From assembly GCA_910584325.1 (NCBI GenBank), contig CAJTZH010000031.1, positions 1 to 29,466 on the forward strand: a stretch of 29,466 nucleotides of DNA, given 5' to 3'. The DNA is from an uncultured Lachnospiraceae bacterium. Lineage in GTDB: Bacteria > Bacillota > Clostridia > Lachnospirales > Lachnospiraceae. This document shows positions 7,161-14,145 of the stretch, in pieces (position 1 is the first letter of the stretch; each line of letters begins with the position of its first letter). The notes under the pieces are model-generated. The model was given only the letters and a program-made list of their open reading frames with translations. It was not told where the DNA came from and searched no databases. The translations under genes and the position numbers were made by a program.

Positions 7161-7814
7161 ATGGAACGTATTATCTGTATCATAATCGGTTATGCACTGG
7201 GGTTATTCCAGACGGCATATTTTTACGGTAAAATGCACGGAATTGATATCAGAGAGCATGGAAGCGGTAATTCCGGTACGACAAATGCCCTGCGTGTGTT
7301 GGGAACAAAGGCGGGACTGATTGTTCTGGCAGGGGACTGTCTCAAATGTATGGCGGCAGTCTGGATTGCGAAGTTACTATTTTGCCAGAGCCATCCGGAT
7401 ACGGTTTATCTGTTAAGCCTCTATGCCGGAGCGGGCGCCATTCTCGGACATAATTACCCGTTTTATATGGGATTTAAAGGCGGCAAAGGAATTGCGGCAA
7501 CGGCAGGTTTAATTCTGTCTTTTCATCCGTATTTCATTGTCACGGGCGTATTACTGTTTTTCGGAATATTTTTTATAACGCATTATGTATCGCTGGGCTC
7601 GCTGCTTGTGTATGCGGGATTTATCATTCAGATGGTGTACTGCGGGCAGACGGGACTGTTTGCCGGGATGACGCAGGCGCAGCTCTATGAAATGTATGCG
7701 GTCACGGCGTTTCTGACGGTTCTTGCTTATTGGAAACACCGTCAGAATATTGTGAGACTGCTTCAGGGAAATGAAAGAAAAACTTATCTAACAAAGAAAA
7801 ATAAAGAAAATTAG
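7161..7814 (+). CDS. plsY: glycerol-3-phosphate acyltransferase PlsY
   Basis: A 217-residue multi-pass membrane protein of the PlsY family, which moves an acyl group from acyl-phosphate to glycerol-3-phosphate to start phospholipid synthesis. The three conserved motifs are visible: HGSGNSGTTNALRVLGTKAG (about 33-52), the short GHNYPFYMGFKGGKGIAAT stretch, and a weaker C-terminal one around AYWKHRQNI. About five hydrophobic helices alternate with these loops. The ATG at 7161 begins one base after the der stop and follows AAAGGA inside der. The downstream partner gpsA makes the substrate glycerol-3-phosphate. The C-terminal tail is lysine rich. Confidence 0.93.
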   Translation: MERIICIIIGYALGLFQTAYFYGKMHGIDIREHGSGNSGTTNALRVLGTKAGLIVLAGDCLKCMAAVWIAKLLFCQSHPDTVYLLSLYAGAGAILGHNYPFYMGFKGGKGIAATAGLILSFHPYFIVTGVLLFFGIFFITHYVSLGSLLVYAGFIIQMVYCGQTGLFAGMTQAQLYEMYAVTAFLTVLAYWKHRQNIVRLLQGNERKTYLTKKNKEN

Positions 7815-7822
7815 GAGAGAGT

Positions 7823-8836
7823 ATGGCAAAGGTTACAGTGCTGGGTGCGGGAAGCTGGGGAACGGCTCTTGCCCTTTTGTTGAATAATAACGGTCATGAA
7901 GTGGCGATCTGGTCAATTCTGCCGGATGAAATCGAGACGTTAAAAACAGAGAGAGAGAATAAGAGATGTCTGCCGGGGGTTATGATTCCGGAGAGAATTT
8001 CGTTTACGGCTGACGCGAAGGAAGCTGTTTTGGGTAAGGATGTGCTTGTCATGGCGGTTGCGTCGCCCTATACGCGTTCTACGTCCCATGCGCTTCGTGA
8101 ACTGGTAACGGAAGGACAAATTATTGTCAATGTTGCGAAAGGAATCGAGGAGGCAACGCTGATGACGCTGACGGAGGTTATCAGCGACGAGATTCCGCAG
8201 GCAGATGTTACTGTTTTATCGGGACCAAGCCATGCGGAGGAAGTAGGGCGCGGTATTCCTACAAGCTGCGTTGTCGGAGCAACTGACAAGAAAACGGCGG
8301 AGTTTTTGCAGAATGTGTTTATGTCGGAGGTGTTCCGCGTATATACGAGTCCGGATATTATGGGAATTGAGCTTGGCGGCGCGTTAAAGAATGTGATTGC
8401 GCTTGCGGCAGGCATTGCCGACGGTATCGGATACGGCGATAATACAAAGGCAGCGCTGGTTACGAGAGGAATTTATGAGATATCAAAACTCGGAATGGCA
8501 ATGGGCGGCAAAGCAGAGACATTTAACGGCCTCACGGGCATCGGCGATTTGATTGTGACCTGCGCCAGCATGCACAGCCGTAACAGAAGGGCGGGTATTC
8601 TTATCGGGCAGGGCAAGACGTATGAAGAAGCGATGAAGGAAGTCAACATGGTTGTCGAAGGCGTCTACGCGGCAAAAGCGGCGGTGAAGCTTGCTGAAAA
8701 ATATAATGTGGACCTGCCAATTGCCGAACAGGTCAATAAGATACTTTTTGAAGGAAAAAAACCGGAAGAGGCCGTAAAAGAGCTGATGCTTCGGGATAAA
8801 AAAATAGAAATTCAGAACCATGAATGGAATGAATAG
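7823..8836 (+). CDS. gpsA: NAD(P)-dependent glycerol-3-phosphate dehydrogenase
   Basis: A 337-residue enzyme that reduces dihydroxyacetone phosphate to sn-glycerol-3-phosphate for membrane lipid synthesis. The Rossmann nucleotide loop GAGSWGTA is at 8-15. NVAKGIE holds the conserved Lys at 106, the catalytic Lys is at 189 in GGALKNVIALAAG, and the GLTGIGDLIVTC signature follows at about 237-248. Length and motif order are standard. ATG at 7823 follows GGAGAG and begins 8 bases after plsY, so the three genes der, plsY and gpsA form one operon, with the enzyme directly feeding PlsY. Confidence 0.96.
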   Translation: MAKVTVLGAGSWGTALALLLNNNGHEVAIWSILPDEIETLKTERENKRCLPGVMIPERISFTADAKEAVLGKDVLVMAVASPYTRSTSHALRELVTEGQIIVNVAKGIEEATLMTLTEVISDEIPQADVTVLSGPSHAEEVGRGIPTSCVVGATDKKTAEFLQNVFMSEVFRVYTSPDIMGIELGGALKNVIALAAGIADGIGYGDNTKAALVTRGIYEISKLGMAMGGKAETFNGLTGIGDLIVTCASMHSRNRRAGILIGQGKTYEEAMKEVNMVVEGVYAAKAAVKLAEKYNVDLPIAEQVNKILFEGKKPEEAVKELMLRDKKIEIQNHEWNE

Positions 8837-8839
8837 ATA

Positions 8840-8868
8840 GCATAATTAAAACTCCTTTCACATATATT
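8840..8868 (+). promoter_or_regulatory. candidate sigma-E promoter of spoIVA
   Basis: GCATAAT (8840-8846), a 14-base spacer and CATATATT (8861-8868) match the Bacillus sigma-E consensus KMATATT-N14/15-CATACAHT with one mismatch in each box. Transcription would begin near 8875, inside the loop of the hairpin. Sigma-E control of spoIVA is well established in B. subtilis; its use here is inferred from the match. Confidence 0.55.
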
Positions 8869-8895
8869 TGGTATAAATATGGAAGGGGTTTTTTT
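8848..8895 (+). terminator. imperfect terminator/attenuator hairpin between gpsA and spoIVA
   Basis: AAAACTCCTTTC (8848-8859) can pair with GGAAGGGGTTTT (8881-8892) as a 12-bp stem with two G-U pairs and a 21-base loop, followed by more T residues up to the spoIVA ATG. It looks like the terminator of the der-plsY-gpsA operon. Its right arm is also the spoIVA ribosome binding site (GGAAGGGG), so any read-through RNA would have that site paired. Confidence 0.55.
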
Positions 8896-10380
8896 ATGGA
8901 AGATTTAGTGCATAAAGAATTTAATCTGTATCATGACATGCAGGCAAGAACGAACGGCGAAATTTATATCGGCGTTGTCGGCCCTGTCAGAACGGGAAAA
9001 TCTACGTTTATTAAGCGGTTTATGGATTTGCTTGTGATTCCCAACATTGTCAGTCAGGCTGACAAAATCAGGGCAAATGACGAACTCCCGCAAAGTTCCG
9101 CCGGAAAAACAATTATGACCACGGAACCGAAGTTTATACCGAAAGATGCGGTAGAAATTGCTTTAGACAGTTTAAACGTCAAGGTACGGATGATTGACTG
9201 CGTCGGCTTTATGGTAAACGGCGCGGCGGGACATCTGGAAAACGACGAGGAACGTATGGTAAAAACACCGTGGGATACGTCCCCGATTCCGTTTACGAAA
9301 GCTGCGGAAATCGGTACGGAGAAAGTTATAAAAGACCATTCCACCGTGGGAATCGTAATTACGGGAGACGGAAGTTTCGGTGATTTTACAAGAGAGGATT
9401 ACGCGGAGCCGGAGGCAAAGACGATAAAACGGTTAAAAGAAATCGGTAAGCCGTTTGTTATGTTGTTAAACAGTACGAATCCGCGTAGTGATAAAACACG
9501 GGATACGGCAGGAAAGCTTGCGCAAAAATACGGATGCAGGGTTTTGCCGACGGACTGCCAGAATCTGAATATGGATGACATCCACCAGATTTTTTCGGCG
9601 CTCCTCAATGAGTTCCCGATGAGAGAAATCCGCTTTGAAATTCCGAAATGGGCGCAGATGCTTTCGGAAGATGATGAAATCCGCCAGAGCCTTATCAGTC
9701 TTGCATTTTCTATTATGAAGGATATCAATACGATGGAAGAGGCAAAACAGTATCATTTTGGCGAGGTCCCGTCTTTTGTGGAAAATATCCGCGTGGGAAC
9801 GGTGGATTCGTCCTGCGGGAGCATGGTAGTGGATATCAAAATCGAAAACAAGTTTTACTTTGAGATGCTAAGCAACATGTGCGGCGAAACCATTGAAAAT
9901 GAATATCAGCTTGTAACACTGATTAAGGAACTGACCCAGAGAAAAATGGAATTTGAAAAGGTATCGGATGCCGTCAGTATGGTACATATCAACGGATACG
10001 GAGTTGTAAACCCGACCAGGGAGCAGATACATATGGAAGAACCGGTGGTCATTAAAAACGGCAGCAAATTCGGCGTGCGTATTAAGGCGGAAGCGACGAC
10101 GATTTACATGATTCAAACGAATATCCAGACGGAAATCGCTCCGATTGTCGGTAATGAACAGCAGGCGAATGATTTGATAAAATATATTAACGACAACGCG
10201 GCGGATAATGCCGAGGGAATCTGGGACATTAATATTTTCGGCAAGACCATTGAGCAGATTGTAACGGACGGCATCGGCGATAAAATCAGAAACATCACGG
10301 AAGACAATATGACAAAACTGCGCGACACACTGCAGAAGGTTATGAACGACAATACGGGTATTGTCTGCCTGATTGTGTAG
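8896..10380 (+). CDS. spoIVA: stage IV sporulation protein A
   Basis: A 494-residue protein matching SpoIVA over its whole length. SpoIVA is an ATP-hydrolysing cytoskeletal protein that polymerises on the outer forespore membrane and forms the base on which the spore coat is built. The Walker A loop GPVRTGKST lies at 29-37 in the typical setting YIGVVGPVRTGKSTFIKRF. The DCVGF and later LLNSTNPRS stretches stand in for the other nucleotide motifs. The extreme C-terminus (NDNTGIVCLIV) is the region needed for localisation with SpoVM in Bacillus. The ribosome site is GGAAGGGG, separated by seven T from the ATG. It is mother-cell specific in Bacillus, which fits the sigma-E-like promoter upstream. 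Confidence 0.96.
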   Translation: MEDLVHKEFNLYHDMQARTNGEIYIGVVGPVRTGKSTFIKRFMDLLVIPNIVSQADKIRANDELPQSSAGKTIMTTEPKFIPKDAVEIALDSLNVKVRMIDCVGFMVNGAAGHLENDEERMVKTPWDTSPIPFTKAAEIGTEKVIKDHSTVGIVITGDGSFGDFTREDYAEPEAKTIKRLKEIGKPFVMLLNSTNPRSDKTRDTAGKLAQKYGCRVLPTDCQNLNMDDIHQIFSALLNEFPMREIRFEIPKWAQMLSEDDEIRQSLISLAFSIMKDINTMEEAKQYHFGEVPSFVENIRVGTVDSSCGSMVVDIKIENKFYFEMLSNMCGETIENEYQLVTLIKELTQRKMEFEKVSDAVSMVHINGYGVVNPTREQIHMEEPVVIKNGSKFGVRIKAEATTIYMIQTNIQTEIAPIVGNEQQANDLIKYINDNAADNAEGIWDINIFGKTIEQIVTDGIGDKIRNITEDNMTKLRDTLQKVMNDNTGIVCLIV

Positions 10381-10396
10381 GAATGTTGGAAAAAAG

Positions 10397-10425
10397 TTGA
10401 TATCCTCCGTTAATTATGTTAAAAT
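10397..10425 (+). promoter_or_regulatory. sigma-A promoter of the nucleobase permease
   Basis: TTGATA (10397-10402), 17 bases, TAAAAT (10420-10425), with TGT just before the -10 as an extended element. Predicted transcript start is about 10432, only 25 bases before the ATG. Confidence 0.65.
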
Positions 10426-10455
10426 TTGGGAAGAATACTTTTAACGGAGGATATC
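10399..10455 (+). repeat. perfect 15-bp inverted repeat spanning promoter and ribosome site
   Basis: GATATCCTCCGTTAA at 10399-10413 is the exact reverse complement of TTAACGGAGGATATC at 10441-10455, separated by 27 bases. The right arm contains the ribosome site CGGAGG and ends at the base before the permease ATG. The left arm overlaps the -35 box and the promoter spacer, so it is upstream of the predicted transcript start. No T tract follows, so it is not a terminator. Confidence 0.9.
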
Positions 10456-11826
10456 ATGTTAGAAAAATTATTTAAGCTGAAAGAAAACAAAACGGATGTC
10501 AGAACGGAAGTAGTTGCAGGTATTACTACTTTTATGACTATGGCATACATTCTTGCGGTGAATCCAGGCATGCTTGGCGCTTCGGGAATGAATTCAAATG
10601 CGGTGCTTGCGGCGACGGCGCTGGCATCATTCCTTGGCTGTATTTTGATGGCGGTACTTGCCAATTACCCGTTTGCGCTGGCTCCGGGTATGGGGCTGAA
10701 CGCGTATTTTACGTATTCGGTCTGTATTGGAATGAACGTGGACTGGAGAATAGCGCTTGCTGCCGTTTTTGTTGAAGGTCTTATTTTTATTGTGCTTTCT
10801 CTTACGAATGTGCGTGAGGCAATCTTTAACGCGATACCGCTGACATTAAAATATGCGGTAAGCGGCGGTATTGGTCTGTTTATCGCGTTTATCGGGTTGC
10901 AGGGCGCGAAGCTTTGTGTTGCGGAGGCGTCTACGCTTGTGACATACCAGCATTTTAACGAGAATTTTAATTCTGTAGGAATCGGCGCGGTACTGGCATT
11001 AATCGGCGTGCTTCTCACGGCAGTGCTTTTGATTAAGAAAGTTAAGGGAGCAATTCTTTTTGGTATTATCGGAACGTATCTTCTCGGCATTATCTGCCAG
11101 ATTGTCGGTCTTTATGTGCCGAATCCTGAATTGGGAATGTATTCTTTATATCCTGATTTTTCAAACTGGTTTGTTCTCGGGGAACTTCCGGCGACATTCG
11201 GCCAGTTGTTTAAAGCAGATTTTACATCCATCCGTGTTATGGATTTTATCGTTGTGATTTTTGCGTTCCTCTTCGTAGATATTTTTGATACGCTGGGAAC
11301 ATTGATGGGCGTTGCCTCCAAAGCGGACATGCTTGATAAAGACGGCCGGCTTCCTAGAATCAGAGGCGCTCTTTTGGCGGACGCCGTTGCGACAAGCGCA
11401 GGAGCCGTTCTTGGTACGTCGACAACGACAACGTATGTGGAGAGTTCATCCGGTGTTTCGGAAGGTGGAAGAACCGGTCTTACCAGTGCGGTTACAGGTA
11501 TATTGTTCCTGCTTTCGGGACTTTTTCTTGCACCGTTATTTATGGCGATTCCGTCGTTTGCTACGGCGCCGGCGTTAATCGTAGTGGGATGTATGATGAT
11601 TTCATCCGTGCTTAAAATTGACTTTAACGATTTTTCCGAAGGTATTCCGGCGTTTCTTGCGCTTGCAGCAATGCCGCTGATGTACAGTATTTCAGAGGGA
11701 ATTGCGGTTGGATTTATCTCTTATGTAGTGATTAATCTTCTCGCGGGAAAAGCGAAGTCAAAGAAGATTAGTCCGTTAATGTATGTTCTTGCCATATTGT
11801 TTGTATGTAAATATATTTTCTTATAA
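10456..11826 (+). CDS. NCS2-family nucleobase (purine) permease, AzgA/PbuG type
   Basis: A 456-residue integral membrane protein with 12 or more hydrophobic helices. The start (TDVRTEVVAGITTFMTMAYI) and the motif LAPGMGLNAYFTYSV are hallmarks of the AzgA/PbuG branch of the NCS2 transporters. So are FVDIFDTLGTLMGVA and TSTTTTYVESSSGVSEGGRTG, the substrate and proton region. These import hypoxanthine, guanine, adenine or related bases with protons; which one cannot be told by eye. ATG at 10456 is preferred because CGGAGG ends six bases before it. It is a single gene with its own promoter. I saw no purine riboswitch, although such permeases often have one. Confidence 0.9.
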   Translation: MLEKLFKLKENKTDVRTEVVAGITTFMTMAYILAVNPGMLGASGMNSNAVLAATALASFLGCILMAVLANYPFALAPGMGLNAYFTYSVCIGMNVDWRIALAAVFVEGLIFIVLSLTNVREAIFNAIPLTLKYAVSGGIGLFIAFIGLQGAKLCVAEASTLVTYQHFNENFNSVGIGAVLALIGVLLTAVLLIKKVKGAILFGIIGTYLLGIICQIVGLYVPNPELGMYSLYPDFSNWFVLGELPATFGQLFKADFTSIRVMDFIVVIFAFLFVDIFDTLGTLMGVASKADMLDKDGRLPRIRGALLADAVATSAGAVLGTSTTTTYVESSSGVSEGGRTGLTSAVTGILFLLSGLFLAPLFMAIPSFATAPALIVVGCMMISSVLKIDFNDFSEGIPAFLALAAMPLMYSISEGIAVGFISYVVINLLAGKAKSKKISPLMYVLAILFVCKYIFL

Positions 11827-11832
11827 AATTGG

Positions 11833-11867
11833 TTTACATATTTGATGGCAGGTTATATAATATAACC
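11833..11867 (+). promoter_or_regulatory. promoter of the sugar O-methyltransferase gene with palindrome over -10
   Basis: TTTACA (11833-11838), 17 bases, then a consensus TATAAT (11856-11861). The -10 lies inside a perfect palindrome, GGTTATATAATATAACC (11851-11867, 8-bp arms around one base), which is a plausible repressor site. In addition TGGTTTAC (11830-11837) is complementary to GTAAACCA (11888-11895), the bases between the ribosome site and the ATG. Confidence 0.65.
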
Positions 11868-11894
11868 CATGCAATATAAAAAGAGAGGTAAACC

Positions 11895-12782
11895 ATGAAG
11901 AGGGTTTTAAGAAAAGTAAAAGATTTATATATCCGTTATACGGACAAGGCGGCATACAGGATTAACTATAACAGACTGAACAAATATATGGTATCGAAGG
12001 GGCGTAAGACAAGTATGTCTGACGACAATGCTTATCCGGCGCTTTGTCATGCCGCTTCGGAAGACGATAAGTTCTTTGCGGATTTTAGAAGAAACTTTAT
12101 TTACAACCGTGTGCTGGAGCATGTTCCGCAGTATCAGGGGCAGGAATACCTGGATGTTATCAACCGAAACAATAAGTTAAAATTTACGGACACGGACTGG
12201 GATAATTTCCGAAGGAACGATTTGTACGGCAATCCGAGAATTTACTCTTATCAGATTAATAACCGGACGATGGCGCTTTCGCCGACAACGCTGCGTTATG
12301 CTAAGGTGCTGCAGGATATTGTGACGCTGTTTGATACGGACAAGCTGAGAAAAATCGCCGAAATCGGTATCGGTTACGCCGGTCAGTGCAGAGTGCTGAC
12401 AAGCTATTTTACAGTCGACAGCTATTCTCTGTTTGATTTACCGGAAGTGTTAAGTCTTGCGAAGAAGTATCTTGGGAAGTTTGGCAGCACGGATACGATC
12501 CGTTTTGTTGACGGAACGAACATCGACGTGGACGACGAATATGATTTTGTAATCAGTAACTACGCGTTTTCGGAGCTGATTCGTGATGTACAGGATATTT
12601 ACCTTGAGAAGGTGATATTAAAATCGAAAGCAGGATATATGACTTGGAATTCTCTTTCCTGCGATGTGCTCGACGGTTATACGTTGGACGAGTTGTTGGC
12701 GAAAATTCCTGGTTCATCCGTTATCAAGGAGGAGCCGCTTACGGCAACCAATAATTGTATTATTATCTGGGGCAACCAATAA
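11895..12782 (+). CDS. putative sugar O-methyltransferase
   Basis: A 295-residue protein of the putative sugar O-methyltransferase family (SAM dependent). The central glycine motif EIGIGYAGQCRVLTSYF (about 156-172) is the SAM-binding loop. SYSLFDLPEVLSLAKKYL follows as the acidic second motif, and DFVISNYAFSEL is the post-binding strand typical of the family. The first 90 residues are basic and helical. Members are usually found near polysaccharide or glycan loci; here it stands alone between a permease and an accessory island, so the acceptor is unknown. ATG at 11895 follows AGAGAGG. It ends in a clear terminator and so is monocistronic. Confidence 0.75.
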   Translation: MKRVLRKVKDLYIRYTDKAAYRINYNRLNKYMVSKGRKTSMSDDNAYPALCHAASEDDKFFADFRRNFIYNRVLEHVPQYQGQEYLDVINRNNKLKFTDTDWDNFRRNDLYGNPRIYSYQINNRTMALSPTTLRYAKVLQDIVTLFDTDKLRKIAEIGIGYAGQCRVLTSYFTVDSYSLFDLPEVLSLAKKYLGKFGSTDTIRFVDGTNIDVDDEYDFVISNYAFSELIRDVQDIYLEKVILKSKAGYMTWNSLSCDVLDGYTLDELLAKIPGSSVIKEEPLTATNNCIIIWGNQ

Positions 12783-12804
12783 TCTGAATATTATTTTTTT
12801 ACAG

Positions 12805-12837
12805 AACGCACTGTCATTTGGGCAGTGCGTTTTTTTC
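12805..12837 (+). terminator. rho-independent terminator after the methyltransferase
   Basis: AACGCACTG (12805-12813) pairs with CAGTGCGTT (12823-12831) around a 9-base loop, followed directly by a run of T to 12836. Confidence 0.9.
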
Positions 12838-12968
12838 TTGGGAAATTAATCTGTAATTTTTCTGTCTTGTATGGAAAGCATACCTACTTTTTTATTAAAT
12901 GATATTTTTAGAACTTTCCGTTCTTATAAAAATGGAAACTTTTAAAATTCCACGATTTTTAATGGACT

Positions 12969-12990
12969 TTTTATACCAAATGGTATAAAA
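12969..12990. promoter_or_regulatory. perfect 22-bp palindrome upstream of the YD-repeat gene
   Basis: TTTTATACCA (12969-12978) and TGGTATAAAA (12981-12990) are exact reverse complements around a two-base AA centre, 30 bases before the ATG at 13021. It contains -10-like TATAAA. It could be a repressor operator or a symmetric promoter. The rest of 12838-13020 is AT-rich with short imperfect inverted repeats and no gene. Confidence 0.5.
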
Positions 12991-13020
12991 CCATAGTATT
13001 TCACAAAAGGGAGAAGCATT

Positions 13021-13755
13021 ATGATGAGAAAAAATTTATTGGTATGTTTTATGATGTGTGCAGTCGTGTGTCTGATGTTTGTTTTAAATAAAATAACAAT
13101 CAGTACGGTTTGGGCTGCCGAATATGAGTATGACAAGCTGGGGAGAGTTACGAAAGTGACTTATGAGGATAACAGCAGCGTTACATATGAATATGACGCA
13201 AATGGAAATATTGTCTCGGTGACAAGAACAGAAGGAGAACAGGAAACAACAAAGCAGCCGGCTGAGGAAGAGACAACAGAACGGCAGGAGGAGACGGATT
13301 CGCTGCAAAAACCTGTAGAACCAGGCGGTTTGGGCGAAGATGAGACAGGAGCGCAGGGCGGCGGTGGAACCGAAAATTTTGGTCCGGGAAATCAGGAGCA
13401 GGAAAGCGGCGGGTTAGGCAGCGAGACAAAACGACCGGGGAATCATACCGCACAGAACACTGATGGCGGGGAAAACGGTGAAACTGCCGCTGGAGGAAAC
13501 AAAGAACCTACAGGAACAACTGGTATGTCTGGGACAGAGCAGAACCCGTCCAAAGAAACCGGCAGTATCAATGATACAATAACGGAGACAGAGCATATGA
13601 CGGATAAAAAAAGCGATACCGGTAAAACCGGATTCTGGCAAAAAGTATGGAACGCGGTTACAGGCTTCTTTTTGTGGCTCTGGTCTGTAATTAAGAGCTT
13701 CTTTTTATGGATATGGTCGATGATAAAGCAACTGTTTACATTGATATTCGGATAA
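13021..13755 (+). CDS. small secreted YD-repeat (RHS-like) protein with aromatic hendecad tail
   Basis: A 244-residue protein built of four parts. First is a signal peptide (residues 1-32, hydrophobic core CAVVCLMFVL, cleavage near VWA). Next come two YD/RHS repeat units (about 35-70: YEYDKLGRVTKV and YEYDANGNIVSV, the wall-type repeat of RHS proteins). Then follows a long Gly/Glu/Thr-rich disordered linker (about 71-203). The end is a hydrophobic Trp/Phe-rich tail of three 11-residue repeats plus a stub (205-244). RHS proteins normally have dozens of repeats forming a shell around a toxin; two cannot form one. The ATG follows AAAGGGAG. The two proteins that follow have no obvious RHS relation. 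It might be a reduced RHS protein or a surface/membrane-active peptide precursor; the function is unknown. Confidence 0.7.
   Translation: MMRKNLLVCFMMCAVVCLMFVLNKITISTVWAAEYEYDKLGRVTKVTYEDNSSVTYEYDANGNIVSVTRTEGEQETTKQPAEEETTERQEETDSLQKPVEPGGLGEDETGAQGGGGTENFGPGNQEQESGGLGSETKRPGNHTAQNTDGGENGETAAGGNKEPTGTTGMSGTEQNPSKETGSINDTITETEHMTDKKSDTGKTGFWQKVWNAVTGFFLWLWSVIKSFFLWIWSMIKQLFTLIFG
13633..13752 (+). repeat. in-frame 33-bp tandem repeats encoding aromatic 11-residue units
   Basis: The units read FWQKVWNAVTG, FFLWLWSVIKS and FFLWIWSMIKQ, then a partial LFTLIFG. The second and third are also clearly related at DNA level (both contain a TTCTTTTT core), which indicates tandem duplication. An 11-residue period gives a helix with a straight hydrophobic stripe. 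Confidence 0.75.
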
Positions 13756-13788
13756 TTTACTTTGCATAACAATGATTGGAGAGGGCAG

Positions 13789-14145
13789 ATGAAGAAAAGA
13801 TTTAGCAGATGGATTGCGTTAGTTTTGATGGTTGTCATACTGCCGTGGCAGGAGTGCTATGGGGCATATGTTTATGGGATGGAGATGTCTTTGGATGCGG
13901 AGTTGGCTGATAATGAAATTAATCATTCTGAAAATTTGAACTTAAAAAATAAATATGATTTTTTTGTTTATAGATCAGAATGTAAAAAAACGGAATTTGA
14001 AGCAAATGGAATAATTTATAGGTTGCATGGAAAAGGCTGTACTGCTTTTAATGAAGAAATATTTTTAGATTGGGATTTTGGCTATAGAAGCAGATGGTGC
14101 GGTATTGACCCATGGAAGGTTTCAATAACGCTGAAAAAAATTTAA
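13789..14145 (+). CDS. small secreted protein, unknown function
   Basis: A 118-residue protein with a signal peptide (MKKRFSRWIALVLMVVILPW, cleavage near CYGA at about 24-26), starting at ATG 13789 after GGAGAGGG. It lies 33 bases after the YD-repeat gene and is probably co-transcribed. The mature part has three Cys (SECKKTEFEAN, GKGCTAFNE, SRWCGIDPW) and many aromatic residues. No family is recognised. From here to 14540 the sequence is visibly richer in A and T than the flanking genes, suggesting foreign origin. The last 34 bases overlap the next ORF in a different frame. The reading frame may end early through a frameshift near 14110, because the following frame continues with similar composition. 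Confidence 0.5.
   Translation: MKKRFSRWIALVLMVVILPWQECYGAYVYGMEMSLDAELADNEINHSENLNLKNKYDFFVYRSECKKTEFEANGIIYRLHGKGCTAFNEEIFLDWDFGYRSRWCGIDPWKVSITLKKI

Noticed and set aside
10399..10455. Purine riboswitch in front of the nucleobase permease
   Set aside because: The spacing and length are too small for the aptamer and its conserved loop and junction bases are missing; the structure present is a plain inverted repeat.
10399..10455. Terminator for spoIVA
   Set aside because: The perfect stem is not followed by a T tract; it runs into the ATG of the permease.
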